64,000 nt of DNA from a bacterium (GTDB taxonomy: Bacteria > Actinomycetota > Acidimicrobiia > Spongiisociales > ZC4RG35): NCBI GenBank assembly GCA_024638655.1, contig JAHEJW010000013.1, positions 1 through 64,000 of the forward strand. Reading direction: 5' to 3'. Every line of letters begins with the position of its first letter. Positions within the stretch are counted from its first letter, which is position 1. Below, piece after piece: positions 8,427 to 17,900 of the stretch. The position numbers and the translations under genes were made by a program. A model generated the notes under the pieces. That model did not search any database, was not told the DNA's origin, and saw nothing but the letters and a program-made list of their open reading frames with translations.

Positions 8427-8432
8427 AAGGAG
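8427..8432 (+). promoter_or_regulatory. Shine-Dalgarno site that fixes a CTG start for mutM
   Basis: AAGGAG lies seven bases before CTG 8440. The family requires Pro immediately after the initiator residue, and the only codon in that place is CTG. This site therefore decides the start. Confidence 0.75.
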
Positions 8433-8439
8433 ATCGCAG

Positions 8440-9276
8440 CTGCCCGAGCTTCCGGAAGTCGAGATAACCCGACGTCACCTGTCTGAGGCGATGACCGGCC
8501 GGACCCTGCTCAACGTGGCTCTGACGCACCCGCGAACCGCCCGTCACAACGCGTCAGCCCATGAGGTCCGGACGAGGCTATTGGGCAGACGAGTCGAATC
8601 GGTCCGTCGGCGCGGCAAGTTTCTCATATTCGACCTCGACGACGGCCACACGATGATCGCCCACCTCGGAATGTCGGGCCGATTCTCAGTCGGCAAGAGT
8701 GATGATGCCGTGGAAGCGCACACCCATTTCGTGGCTCGGTTGGACGACGGAGCGGAGATTCGATTCGTCGACCCTCGCACCTTCGGATTCGTCGCCGTGT
8801 ACGACGAGGACGAGATCTATCTATCGGGTGTCTCCGCGATCGGCCCGGATGCCTGGGATGATCCTCCGGACGTGGACACCCTCGTCGCTTCTCTCGCCGG
8901 ACGGACGGCGCCCATCAAGGCCCTCCTACTGGATCAGCGGCCTTTGGCCGGTCTCGGCAACATATATGCGGACGAAGCCCTTTTCAGGGCGGGGATTCAC
9001 CCCCTGACCCCTGCAGGCCACTTGAAACCGGAGGCGCTGGCCCTCCTACTCGAAGCCACCAGGGCCGTACTCGAGACCGCGATCGAGAGCGGAGGCACGA
9101 CGCTGGACGACCTCGCCTACCTCTTGCCGGATGGGAGAGCCGGCGAGAATCTCGGGCGGCTTGCCGTGTACGGGCGCGAGGGTGAGCCGTGCTCGAGGTG
9201 CGGCACTGTCATTCGGCGTGTGTTGGTGAGGGCTCGGTCGTCGCACTTCTGTCCGAGCTGTCAAGAGGGCCCGTGA
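8440..9276 (+). CDS. mutM: Formamidopyrimidine-DNA glycosylase, initiated at CTG
   Basis: The 278-residue protein reads (M)PELPEVEITRRHL. In Fpg/MutM the N-terminal proline left after Met removal is the catalytic nucleophile and the next Glu is essential, so the start must be the CTG at 8440. A perfect AAGGAG sits seven bases upstream. The next in-frame ATG (8491) would delete the active site. The RRGKFLIF lysine and the C-terminal zinc finger (CSRC...CPSC with the DNA-contacting Arg) are present. It excises oxidised purines such as 8-oxoguanine. It overlaps acyP by four bases. Confidence 0.93.
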   Translation: MPELPEVEITRRHLSEAMTGRTLLNVALTHPRTARHNASAHEVRTRLLGRRVESVRRRGKFLIFDLDDGHTMIAHLGMSGRFSVGKSDDAVEAHTHFVARLDDGAEIRFVDPRTFGFVAVYDEDEIYLSGVSAIGPDAWDDPPDVDTLVASLAGRTAPIKALLLDQRPLAGLGNIYADEALFRAGIHPLTPAGHLKPEALALLLEATRAVLETAIESGGTTLDDLAYLLPDGRAGENLGRLAVYGREGEPCSRCGTVIRRVLVRARSSHFCPSCQEGP

Positions 9277-9569
9277 CATCCAAAGCGGTGCGCGCTCTCG
9301 TCAGCGGGAGAGTCCAGCAGGTCGGCTACCGCCAGACGTGTCGTTCCAGGGCGCGATCTCTGGACCTGGTTGGCTGGGTGAGAAACCTCAGGGATGGTCG
9401 CGTCGAGATCTTCGCCCAAGGCAATCCCGAGAGCGTCGATCGATTGATCAATTGGACATGGGTCGGCCCCTCGGGAGCGCGTGTCACCGGCGTCGAGTCC
9501 GACAACGTGGCGATCGATGCCAATCTGACCGACTTCTTCATCCAACCCAATCCGATGAAAGACAGCTGA
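9273..9569 (+). CDS. acyP: Acylphosphatase
   Basis: The 98-residue protein has the acylphosphatase pattern GRVQQVGYRQ, whose Arg binds phosphate, followed by GWVRNLRDGRVEI with the catalytic Asn. It hydrolyses acyl phosphates in the cytoplasm. Most family members read GRVQGV; here the second Gly is Gln. The GTG start overlaps the mutM stop (GTGA). The order mutM-acyP-smc is common in actinobacteria. Confidence 0.92.
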   Translation: MTSKAVRALVSGRVQQVGYRQTCRSRARSLDLVGWVRNLRDGRVEIFAQGNPESVDRLINWTWVGPSGARVTGVESDNVAIDANLTDFFIQPNPMKDS

Positions 9570-9632
9570 CAGACTGGTATTTGTTAGCCTGTCCCGGTAA
9601 TCACAGCAGTGTTATTCGCCAGGTAGCCATTC

Positions 9633-12600
9633 GTGTATCTCAAATCGCTGAAACTCGCCGGTTTCAAGTCCTTCGCCGACCGAACCCGGATCGAGCTCCG
9701 ACCGGGTGTGACAGTCGTCGTCGGGCCGAACGGCAGTGGCAAGTCCAACCTGGTCGATGGACTCAGCTGGGTTCTCGGCACCCAATCGACCAAGTCGATG
9801 CGGACCCAGAAGATGGAAGACGTGATCTTCGCCGGCACGGCAACACGGCCTTCACTGGGACGTGCAGAGGTGACACTCGTCATCGACAACACCGAGCGTC
9901 TCATCGATCTCGACCTCGATGAGGTCTCGATCACGAGACGCCTTTATAGGGATGGTTCTAGCGACTATGAGCTGAACGCCGTGCCTTGCCGCCTTCTAGA
10001 TATCCAGGACTTGCTCTCGGACTCTGGGGTCGGGCGTCATCAGCATGTGATCATCGGCCAGGGAGAGATAGGCCGGGTGCTCAATGCCTCCCCCGAAGAT
10101 CACCGCGCCGTGATCGAGGAGGCCGCCGGGATCCTCAAGCATCGGCGGCGAAAGGAACGAGCTGAGAGACGTCTCGAGAGGACCGATGAGGACATGGTCC
10201 GGCTCCAGGATCTTCTCGGGGAGCTCAATCGGCAGATGCGGCCCTTGAAGCGTCAGGCCCGAGCCGCCGAGAGATACGACGGTCTCAAGACCTCGGTGAT
10301 CGAGCTTCGCCTCTACCTGGGGGGTCAATCCCTGGCGGTGCTGGACAGAGAGTTGACCGTGGCCACCTCGGAGAAATCAACTCTGCTGGAGCGGTCTGAG
10401 GTGGACCAGACGCATCTCGGCGAGCTGTCTGAGAGACTCGAAACGCTGACCCGATCTGCGTCGTCGGTCGGATCCGAGCTGGGCCGGGACACCTCCGCCG
10501 CCGCCCTGCTGGAGACGACTCTCGAGCGACTTCGCCGCATCGGATCGGTCGCACACGAACGCCGTCGGGCGGTGAGCGGGCGGCGCGCAGCCGCCGTGGA
10601 GCGGAGGTCGGACCTGGCCGAGGAGCTCGACGCGATAACAGTCGAGATCTCAAGAATCTCCTCCGAAGCAAAAGGCGCCAAAGCCGGGGCCGATGCGGCC
10701 GAGGCGCGATTCCGGCGCCTCGAGGACGAAGCGACCGCACTCGCCACACAGAACTCGCTGTCCCCGGAAGGTGCCCTTGCCGCCGTACGTGGCGAGCTCA
10801 GCTCTCTCGACTCGGCTCTTGGCAGGGATCGGCGTGAGCTGCAGCTCATCGTCAAACGTATCGAGTCTCTGGACTCGCAGAGCGAGGCCGAAGTCGGCGA
10901 GGTGGAGCGAATCAACGCGGAGATCCGTCAGATCGACGAGGAGTTGTCAGCCCACCAGAGCGAGTACGACCAGGCCTCGCGTCGACGTCTCGCCGATCAG
11001 GAGACCTGGTCTGCGGCCGAGGCGACATTGTCTGAGACGCGACTCGAAGTCGCTTCCTCCCAGGCCAGGGTGTCCGCCATCGAGGCCGCCCTGGAAGGGC
11101 GTTATGACCCGGAGGCCAGGGAGTCGGTGGAGCGAGCGGCGGGAGCCATTGGGTCGCTGGTCAGCCGTCTCGATATCCCCGAAGGCCTGGAGGCGGCGGT
11201 CGACGCCGCCCTTGGACGATGGGTTGATGCCGTCGCCTTTGGCGGGATGGAAGACGTCCGTCGAATCGTCTCCGAGGTCAAGGGGTCTGGAGGGGGGTCC
11301 GTCCCGGTCGTATCTGCCGTTTCTGACGTGTCGGTTTCTGCTCGCGAGGTTGCCGAGGCCATGGGCCTCGATGCACTGGTCGACCGGCTCGGCACACGAG
11401 CCCATTGGGGCCTGGCTTCCCGTCTATTGGGTGATGTTGTGCTGGTCGAAGGCTGGTCTGCAGGCTGGGAGCTGGTCGCCAGGCACCCCTCGTTGCGGGC
11501 GGTGACACCCGAGGGCGATCTGATCTCGGTCTCTGGCGTCCACATCGCCAGCCCCGACGGCGCCGGGCCGGCCATGCTCGAGGCGGCGGGAGTGGCGCTG
11601 GAGAAGGCCGAGCTGGAGATGTCCAGAGCCACCTCGATACACAACTCCGCCAAGCGGGACTTCGAAGCCTCGAGGGAGCTCGAGCGCGAAACCCTGGAAA
11701 GACTCGAGGCGGCCGAGGCCGCGCTTGCCGGCCGGTCCGAGGCCATGGCCAGGCTGCAAAAGAGCGTCGACGCGATTGTCGAGGAGCGGCAGCGTCTCGA
11801 CGATCGTCGCACCTCGTTGAGTGAGGCGATCGAGCACACCCAGAGTCAGGTGAGGGACCTGCGGGAGAGGATGGCATCATTGGAGGGCGAAGAGACCGAT
11901 GGTCTCAGGGCTTGGGAAGAGCTGGAGTCACGACGTCTCCAACTCGCCGCCGACCGCGAACTGGCACGTTCCGCCTGGCAGGATGCCGCCGCCAGGCACG
12001 GAGCGATACTGGAGCGCGAGCGTCTGTTGACGGAGCGTCAGGATCGTATTCACAAGGAAGTCAGCAGGGTCGACGGAGTGGAGCGCCCAGATGCGGATCC
12101 CGCTCTCCTGGAGAGCATCGAGGGTTACGCCCGTCATGCGGTGAGGGCTCTCGAGGCCAGGATCGCCGAGTTGAGGGAGAGACAGGCTCGACTTCGGGCG
12201 CAGAACAGCGAGGTGGTCTCGGATTTGGAGACCGTGAGAGACCAGCACGACGCGGTTCGTGAGCGCTTGTCCCTTGACCGAGAGCGAGTCGGCGAACTCG
12301 AAATCCGTCTGACCGAGCTCAGGATGAGGCGCGAGTCGGTGATCGAGGCGATTCGACGCGACGCCGACGCCGACGTCGACGAGGCGATGAAGGCAAAACG
12401 GCCGGACGTGTCAGAAGATGCCGATCTTCAAGAGCTCCTGGAAACGAAACTCGCCCAGTTGAGCCGACTCGGCCCTATCAACCCGCTGGCGTCCGACGAG
12501 TACAGGGAGCTCGAGGAGAGACATTCGTTTCTCAGCGAGCAGATGGCCGATGTCGAGGAATCGCGCCGGGAGTTGCGGAAAGTCATCTCGGCGCTCGAGC

Positions 12601-13082
12601 AGGAGATCGAAGTACGTTTCCAGGCAGCGTTCTCCGAGGTTGCAACGGCTTACGAGAGGTACTTTCAGGTCCTGTTCCCCGGTGGCAAGGGACGGGTTCG
12701 CCTCGAGGACCCGGACAACGATCAGTCTGGTGTGCTGATCGATGCTCAGCCCCTTGGCAAGAAGGTGAGTCACATGAGCCTCCTCTCCGGAGGAGAGCGA
12801 AGTCTCGCCGCACTCGCTTTCCTGTTTGCGATATTCGAGGCAAGGCCCAGTCCCTTCTACGTTCTCGATGAGGTCGAGGCTGCACTGGACGACACGAATC
12901 TTCGCCGCTTCCTGAGGATCGTGGACGAATTCCGGCTGCAAGCCCAGTTGGTGATAATCACCCACCAGCAACAGACGATGGAGGCGGCCGACGTGCTCTA
13001 CGGGGTGACTATGGAGCCGGGAGGGTCCTCGCAGGCAGTCCGCAAGGACATGACCTCTGTTGCTGCCGACCACGTTGCTTAG
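9633..13082 (+). CDS. smc: Chromosome segregation protein SMC
   Basis: The 1149-residue protein has the SMC layout: an ATPase head with Walker A GPNGSGKSN at residues 31-39, a long coiled coil, a hinge around 500-650, a second coiled coil, and a C-terminal head with LLSGGERSLAALAF near 1050 and Walker B YVLDEVEAALDD. With ScpA and ScpB it organises and segregates the chromosome. The start is GTG 9633 with no strong ribosome-binding site. A TAGCCT box at 9586-9591 could be its -10, giving a leader of about 35 nt. Confidence 0.96.
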   Translation: MYLKSLKLAGFKSFADRTRIELRPGVTVVVGPNGSGKSNLVDGLSWVLGTQSTKSMRTQKMEDVIFAGTATRPSLGRAEVTLVIDNTERLIDLDLDEVSITRRLYRDGSSDYELNAVPCRLLDIQDLLSDSGVGRHQHVIIGQGEIGRVLNASPEDHRAVIEEAAGILKHRRRKERAERRLERTDEDMVRLQDLLGELNRQMRPLKRQARAAERYDGLKTSVIELRLYLGGQSLAVLDRELTVATSEKSTLLERSEVDQTHLGELSERLETLTRSASSVGSELGRDTSAAALLETTLERLRRIGSVAHERRRAVSGRRAAAVERRSDLAEELDAITVEISRISSEAKGAKAGADAAEARFRRLEDEATALATQNSLSPEGALAAVRGELSSLDSALGRDRRELQLIVKRIESLDSQSEAEVGEVERINAEIRQIDEELSAHQSEYDQASRRRLADQETWSAAEATLSETRLEVASSQARVSAIEAALEGRYDPEARESVERAAGAIGSLVSRLDIPEGLEAAVDAALGRWVDAVAFGGMEDVRRIVSEVKGSGGGSVPVVSAVSDVSVSAREVAEAMGLDALVDRLGTRAHWGLASRLLGDVVLVEGWSAGWELVARHPSLRAVTPEGDLISVSGVHIASPDGAGPAMLEAAGVALEKAELEMSRATSIHNSAKRDFEASRELERETLERLEAAEAALAGRSEAMARLQKSVDAIVEERQRLDDRRTSLSEAIEHTQSQVRDLRERMASLEGEETDGLRAWEELESRRLQLAADRELARSAWQDAAARHGAILERERLLTERQDRIHKEVSRVDGVERPDADPALLESIEGYARHAVRALEARIAELRERQARLRAQNSEVVSDLETVRDQHDAVRERLSLDRERVGELEIRLTELRMRRESVIEAIRRDADADVDEAMKAKRPDVSEDADLQELLETKLAQLSRLGPINPLASDEYRELEERHSFLSEQMADVEESRRELRKVISALEQEIEVRFQAAFSEVATAYERYFQVLFPGGKGRVRLEDPDNDQSGVLIDAQPLGKKVSHMSLLSGGERSLAALAFLFAIFEARPSPFYVLDEVEAALDDTNLRRFLRIVDEFRLQAQLVIITHQQQTMEAADVLYGVTMEPGGSSQAVRKDMTSVAADHVA

Positions 13083-13093
13083 GTAGGGCTCGC

Positions 13094-14065
13094 ATGGACA
13101 ACCCGATCTGGCTGATCGCCGCAGTGGTCTTGATACTCGTCGCGGTTATCGCGATCGTGGCCGTCAGGGCGCGCGGCACAGATTCGGCAGTCGTAGACAT
13201 CGAGCCATCCCGGCCCAAAGGGCTTCTGGCGGCCGGGCTTGGCCGGATACTGCGGGGAAACCTGGACGACCGGACGTGGGAGCACCTCGAGGAACTCCTC
13301 CTCTCGGCAGACGTCGGGGTAGAGCCGACTACGGACATCGTCGAACGGGTTCGCTCCGCAGGCCCTTCGACTGTGGAAGAGGCACGGAGTCTGCTCTCCG
13401 AGGCGCTCAAGGCTCAATTCCTCGCGCACGGCCGCGAGCTCTCGCTGACGGCGAAGCCGGCCGTTGTCCTCGTGATTGGGGTCAATGGGTCGGGGAAGAC
13501 GACGACGATCGCCAAGCTGGCCCATCGGCTGACCCAAGAGGGAAGGACGGTGATCCTGGGTGCCGCCGACACGTTTCGAGCTGCGGCAGGAGAGCAACTC
13601 GACACATGGGCGAAGCGAGTAGGGGTCGATGTCGTCATGGGACAGCAAGGAGGTGACCCGGCTTCGGTTGCCTTCGATGCGGTTTCGTCGGCCAAGGCCA
13701 AGGGTGGGGATGTGGTGATCGTCGACACTGCGGGACGGCTGCATGGCAAGAAGAACCTGATGGCGGAGCTCCAAAAGATCCATCGCGTCTTGTCGGCTGA
13801 GGCGGGTGTGTCCGAGGTGCTTCTGGTCCTAGACGCCACCTCGGGTCAGAACGGGCTTGCACAGGTGGAGCAGTTCGGTGAAGCGGTGCCCCTGACGGGG
13901 ATACTCCTCGCCAAGCTCGACGGAACCGCCCGGGGTGGGATAGTTGTGGCCGTGGAGAGGAGGCTGGGCGTCCCGGTCAAGTTCGTCGGCTTGGGTGAGA
14001 GGCTCGAAGACCTTCGACCGTTCGATCCCGAGGTGTTTGTGGATGATCTCCTGGAGGAGTCGTGA
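13094..14065 (+). CDS. ftsY: Signal recognition particle receptor FtsY
   Basis: The 323-residue protein begins with a membrane helix (about residues 5-25), then a four-helix N domain and the SRP GTPase domain with GVNGSGKTTT near 131, ADTFRAAA, DTAGR and LAKLDGTARGG. It docks ribosome-SRP complexes to the membrane. A true N-terminal transmembrane segment in place of a long acidic A domain is typical of actinobacterial FtsY. It follows smc by 11 bases and overlaps cdd by four. Confidence 0.95.
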   Translation: MDNPIWLIAAVVLILVAVIAIVAVRARGTDSAVVDIEPSRPKGLLAAGLGRILRGNLDDRTWEHLEELLLSADVGVEPTTDIVERVRSAGPSTVEEARSLLSEALKAQFLAHGRELSLTAKPAVVLVIGVNGSGKTTTIAKLAHRLTQEGRTVILGAADTFRAAAGEQLDTWAKRVGVDVVMGQQGGDPASVAFDAVSSAKAKGGDVVIVDTAGRLHGKKNLMAELQKIHRVLSAEAGVSEVLLVLDATSGQNGLAQVEQFGEAVPLTGILLAKLDGTARGGIVVAVERRLGVPVKFVGLGERLEDLRPFDPEVFVDDLLEES

Positions 14066-14457
14066 CCGGCAGCAATGAAGCACTGGCCAAGCTGGCCAGG
14101 AGAGTGGCTGAAGAGGCTTACGCTCCCTATTCGCATTTCAGGGTCGGGGCGGTCGCAGTCGGGCCTGATGGAGAGACCTTCACCGGTGCGAACGTGGAAA
14201 ACGCCGCCTATCCCGTTTCGTCGTGTGCGGAGGCAACTGCGATCAACTATGCAGTCTCACAGGGTTTGAGAAAGATCGATACCGTTGCCGTGGCGTGCAT
14301 CGATGCCGAAGACGTGGAAGGAGCCTATTCGTGCGGGAGATGCCGTCAGATCATGGCGGAATTCGACGTCGAAACGGTCATCGTCACTGCCGGCGACGGA
14401 TCCGAAGTGAGGGAGCACACGCTGGACGAGCTGCTCCCTCATCGTTTCGATCTCTAG
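14062..14457 (+). CDS. cdd: Cytidine deaminase
   Basis: The 131-residue, homotetramer-type cytidine deaminase has the zinc and catalytic residues Cys55 and Glu57 in SCAEA, and Cys91 and Cys94 in CGRCRQ. It converts cytidine or deoxycytidine to uridine or deoxyuridine in pyrimidine salvage. The GTG start overlaps the ftsY stop. Its TAG stop shares the palindrome CTAG with the stop of the convergent DUF3052 gene. Confidence 0.94.
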   Translation: MTGSNEALAKLARRVAEEAYAPYSHFRVGAVAVGPDGETFTGANVENAAYPVSSCAEATAINYAVSQGLRKIDTVAVACIDAEDVEGAYSCGRCRQIMAEFDVETVIVTAGDGSEVREHTLDELLPHRFDL

Positions 14458-14897
14458 CTCCCGCTTGGCCCCGGGGCCCGCACCGCTTCCCAGTCGTTGC
14501 GGTTCTCCTTTCGGACGACGAACCGCAGCCCTGACCAGGTGTCATCTATGGCGCAAACCTTGTTGTCGACCATCCCGGTAGGGAGGAACAACTCCCGGAG
14601 GGTGTTCTCGTTGATGTCGGACTCGACACCCGATGACTTCTTGGGCCAGGCCACCCAGATAGCGCCATCCGGCGGGAGCATCGTCATGGCGCGACTGAAA
14701 CCACGCTCGGCCTCAGCGGCCCTGTCGGCGAAGATCAAGAAGACGTCGGCCGGGGCCTCCGAACGATGAACGTCCACATCAGGGGGTAGATCACCGAGGT
14801 CGAAATCGAAGTGGTTGGGCGCGTTGAGGACGGCGACGGTAGTTCCTTGCTTGATGCCCAGCTTCTTCGGGAGTGGGGTTCCGCTGTATCCGGCCAT
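14454..14897 (-). CDS. DUF3052 family protein
   Basis: The 147-residue product matches the actinobacterial DUF3052 family: an N-terminal MAGYSGTPLPKKLGIK, a central EAPADVFLIFADRAAE, and IWVAWPKKSSGV ahead of WSGLRFVVRK. The biochemical function is not established. The start is ATG 14897. It lies convergent to cdd with overlapping stop codons and divergent from gltB across 90 bases. Confidence 0.85.
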   Translation of the reverse strand: MAGYSGTPLPKKLGIKQGTTVAVLNAPNHFDFDLGDLPPDVDVHRSEAPADVFLIFADRAAEAERGFSRAMTMLPPDGAIWVAWPKKSSGVESDINENTLRELFLPTGMVDNKVCAIDDTWSGLRFVVRKENRNDWEAVRAPGPSGS

Positions 14898-14956
14898 GGG
14901 CACATCTTGCCCGATGGGATGGGATCTGACACACAAGAGTGTCGATACGGGCTGTT

Positions 14957-14962
14957 TACAAT
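14957..14962 (+). promoter_or_regulatory. -10-like hexamer for gltB
   Basis: TACAAT, one of the best -10 matches in the window, lies 24 bases before the gltB ATG. A -35 at normal spacing is not apparent; CTGACA at 14926-14931 is 25 bases away, which is too far for a standard promoter. Confidence 0.4.
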
Positions 14963-14986
14963 GAATCGCTCCCAATCCGGGAGCGA

Positions 14987-17900
14987 ATGAGCCACACCTT
15001 CCCGAGCCATCTGGCAGAACACGACGCATGCGGCGTCGGGTTCATCGCAGCGCGTGATCGCATCCCTTCGTTTCGGATGACCCGTCTCGCCGTGGAGTGC
15101 CTCCAGAACCTCGACCATCGTGGCGCCAAAGCGGCTGACGGCACGGGGGACGGAGCCGGGCTCCTGACCCAGATCCCTTACAAGTTGATCTCACGTGAGC
15201 TCGAGGCGCACGGCCTGTCCATCGACGCCGATCGCCTCGGCTTGGTCATGTGCTTCATGGCTCCACTCGAGGCGGCCAGGTCGCGTTCCATCGTCGCTGA
15301 AGCCCTGGAACGAGAGGATTTGCAGCTCATCTACTGGCGATCGGTGCCCATCGACCCATCCGTCCTCGGAGACCACGCCAGGGAAGTCCTTCCGCTGATC
15401 GAGCAGGCCGTTGTCATGGGAGACTTCGACGCAGATGGGATGGAGAGAGCCCTGTACCTGGCTCGCAAGCGGATCGAGAGGGTGGCCAACCCGGGATTCT
15501 CGATACCGTCGGCTTCCGGGCGGACGGTGGTCTACAAGGGGCTCTTCACCGCCAGCCGCATCGCCGACTTCTATTGGGATCTGAGGGATCCCGACTTCGA
15601 GACGGCCTTCGCCGTCTTCCATCAGCGGTTCTCAACCAACACCTTCCCGTCATGGGAGAACGCCCAGCCCTTCAGGGTTCTGGCCCATAACGGGGAGATC
15701 AACACGATCCAGTCGAATCGCTCCTGGATGAAGGCTCGTGAGAACCAGGCCACGCCCGGCCCCTGGGGTGACCGCCTCCCTGACCTGTTCCCTTTTCTCC
15801 AGCCCGATCTGAGCGACTCTGCCAGCCTCGACAACGCCTACGAATTGCTGATGATCAGCGGTCGATCGCTGCCACACGTCAAAGAGCTCCTGGTTCCGGC
15901 GGCCTGGGAAAACGTGCGCGACATGTCACCCGATCTGGTCTCGTTCTACGAGTATCACGCTTTTCTCACCGAGCCCTGGGATGGTCCGGCGTCGATCGCC
16001 GTGACCGACGGGATCTCATTGCTCGCGGGCATGGACCGCAATGGTCTGCGACCAGCGCGCTGGAGCGTCACTCCCAATGTTGTGATAGTTGCTTCGGAAG
16101 CGGGGGTTTGCCCGGAGGAGGAGTCGATCGCGGTCGAGACCGGGCAATTGGGGCCTGGGGAGCTGATCCACTTCGATGGCAGGACCGGCCGGGTCGGCCA
16201 CTCGGACGAGGTCAAGAGGGCCCTAGCCGCACAACAGCCTTACGGCGAGTGGATCAACACGGAGACGATGCACATCCAGGCCCCGTTCGACGAGCACAAC
16301 GACGATCGGTTCGACGCAGGTGCCTTGACCAGAGTCTTCGGGTATTCGGCGGAGGAGAGGAGGCTCATCCTCGCCCCCATGGCCTCGGGCGAAGGGCCGC
16401 TCGGCTCTATGGGCGACGACACCGGGATCGCGGTCCTTGCGGACAGGCCCCGACGTCTAACCCGATATCTGCACCAGATGTTCGCCCAGGTGACCAATCC
16501 TCCGATGGACCCGATAAGAGAGAAGTTGATGATGTCGTTGCACATCCAGCTGGGCAAGCGCGGGCCCCTGCTCGAGGATTCGCCCAGTCAGGCCCATCTG
16601 ATCGAGCTGACCAGCCCGATCCTCTCCGACGCGGAGCTTGATGCGATCGTCCGGTCCGGAGATCGGAGGTTCTTCTCCCACTGGATCGCAGCGACTTGGA
16701 AGACATCCTCGGGGGCGACCGGTATGAGGCCTCGTCTGGATGAGATGTGTGACGAAGCCGCCGATGCCGTCCGCCTAGGCGCAACGATCCTCGTGCTCTC
16801 CGACAGGGAGACGAGCCGCACGGATGCACCGATCCCGATCCTGTTGGCCGTGGGAGCCGTTCACCAGCATCTCATCGACGAGGGTGTCCGTGGAGACGTC
16901 TCCCTGGTGGTCGTATCCGGCGAGCCGCGGGACGCTCACGACGTTGCCTGTCTGATCGGGTTCGGTGCCTCTGCGATCAACCCTTACCTGGCGATCGACC
17001 AGGTGATCGACCTGGCCAGGTCGGATATGGTCGAAGTGGATCCGGTGACGGCTCAAGAGAACTATCGCAAGATGCTCGAGTCGGGCCTGGCGAAGATCAT
17101 GTCCAAGATGGGCATCTGCACCCTTTCTGCCTATCGCGGCTCGGAGCTCTTCGAGGTGATCGGGCTCTCTGAAGATGTGTGTCACCGCGCCTTCCGGTAT
17201 GCACCCCGCCGTCTGCGCGGTACCGGACTCGAAGGGCTCGCAGAGCACGCTCTCCAACGGCACGGCTCCTTCGAGTCGGGCAGTCCCATCCCCGGCGGTT
17301 TCTACAAGCATCGACGCGGCGAAGAGCTTCATGTCACCGGCCCGAAGGTCGTGCTCGATCTACAGAAGTCGGTTCGCTCGGGCGACGCCGAGGCCTGGCA
17401 GGCCTATCTCGAGACAATTGGGGATCGTCCACCGACGTTGGTGCGAGACCTCCTCGACTTTGTTAAGCGTGATCCGATCCACCTCGATGAGGTCGAGCCG
17501 GTCGAGTCGATCATGCGGCGATTCACCACGGCTGCGATGTCACTTGGAGCACTGTCCAAGGAGGCCCATGAGGCTCTGGCCGAGGCCATGAACCATATAG
17601 GGGGCCGGTCCAACTCGGGTGAGGGTGGAGAGGACCCCGCCCGCTTTGGCACACCTCGTAACTCGGCGATCAAGCAGGTGGCTTCGGGCCGCTTCGGGGT
17701 CACCCCCGGATATCTCGACTCGGCAGACGAGCTTCAAATCAAGATGGCACAAGGATCGAAACCAGGGGAGGGGGGCCAACTACCCGGTCACAAGGTCTCC
17801 ACCGAGATCGCCAGACTCCGGCACACCGAGCCCGGGATCACACTGATATCCCCACCGCCACACCACGACATCTACTCGATCGAAGACCTCGCCCAGCTGA

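Noticed and set aside
14926-14962. CTGACA ... TACAAT as a full gltB promoter
   Set aside because: The spacing is 25 bases, too long for a sigma-70-type promoter; only the -10 is kept.
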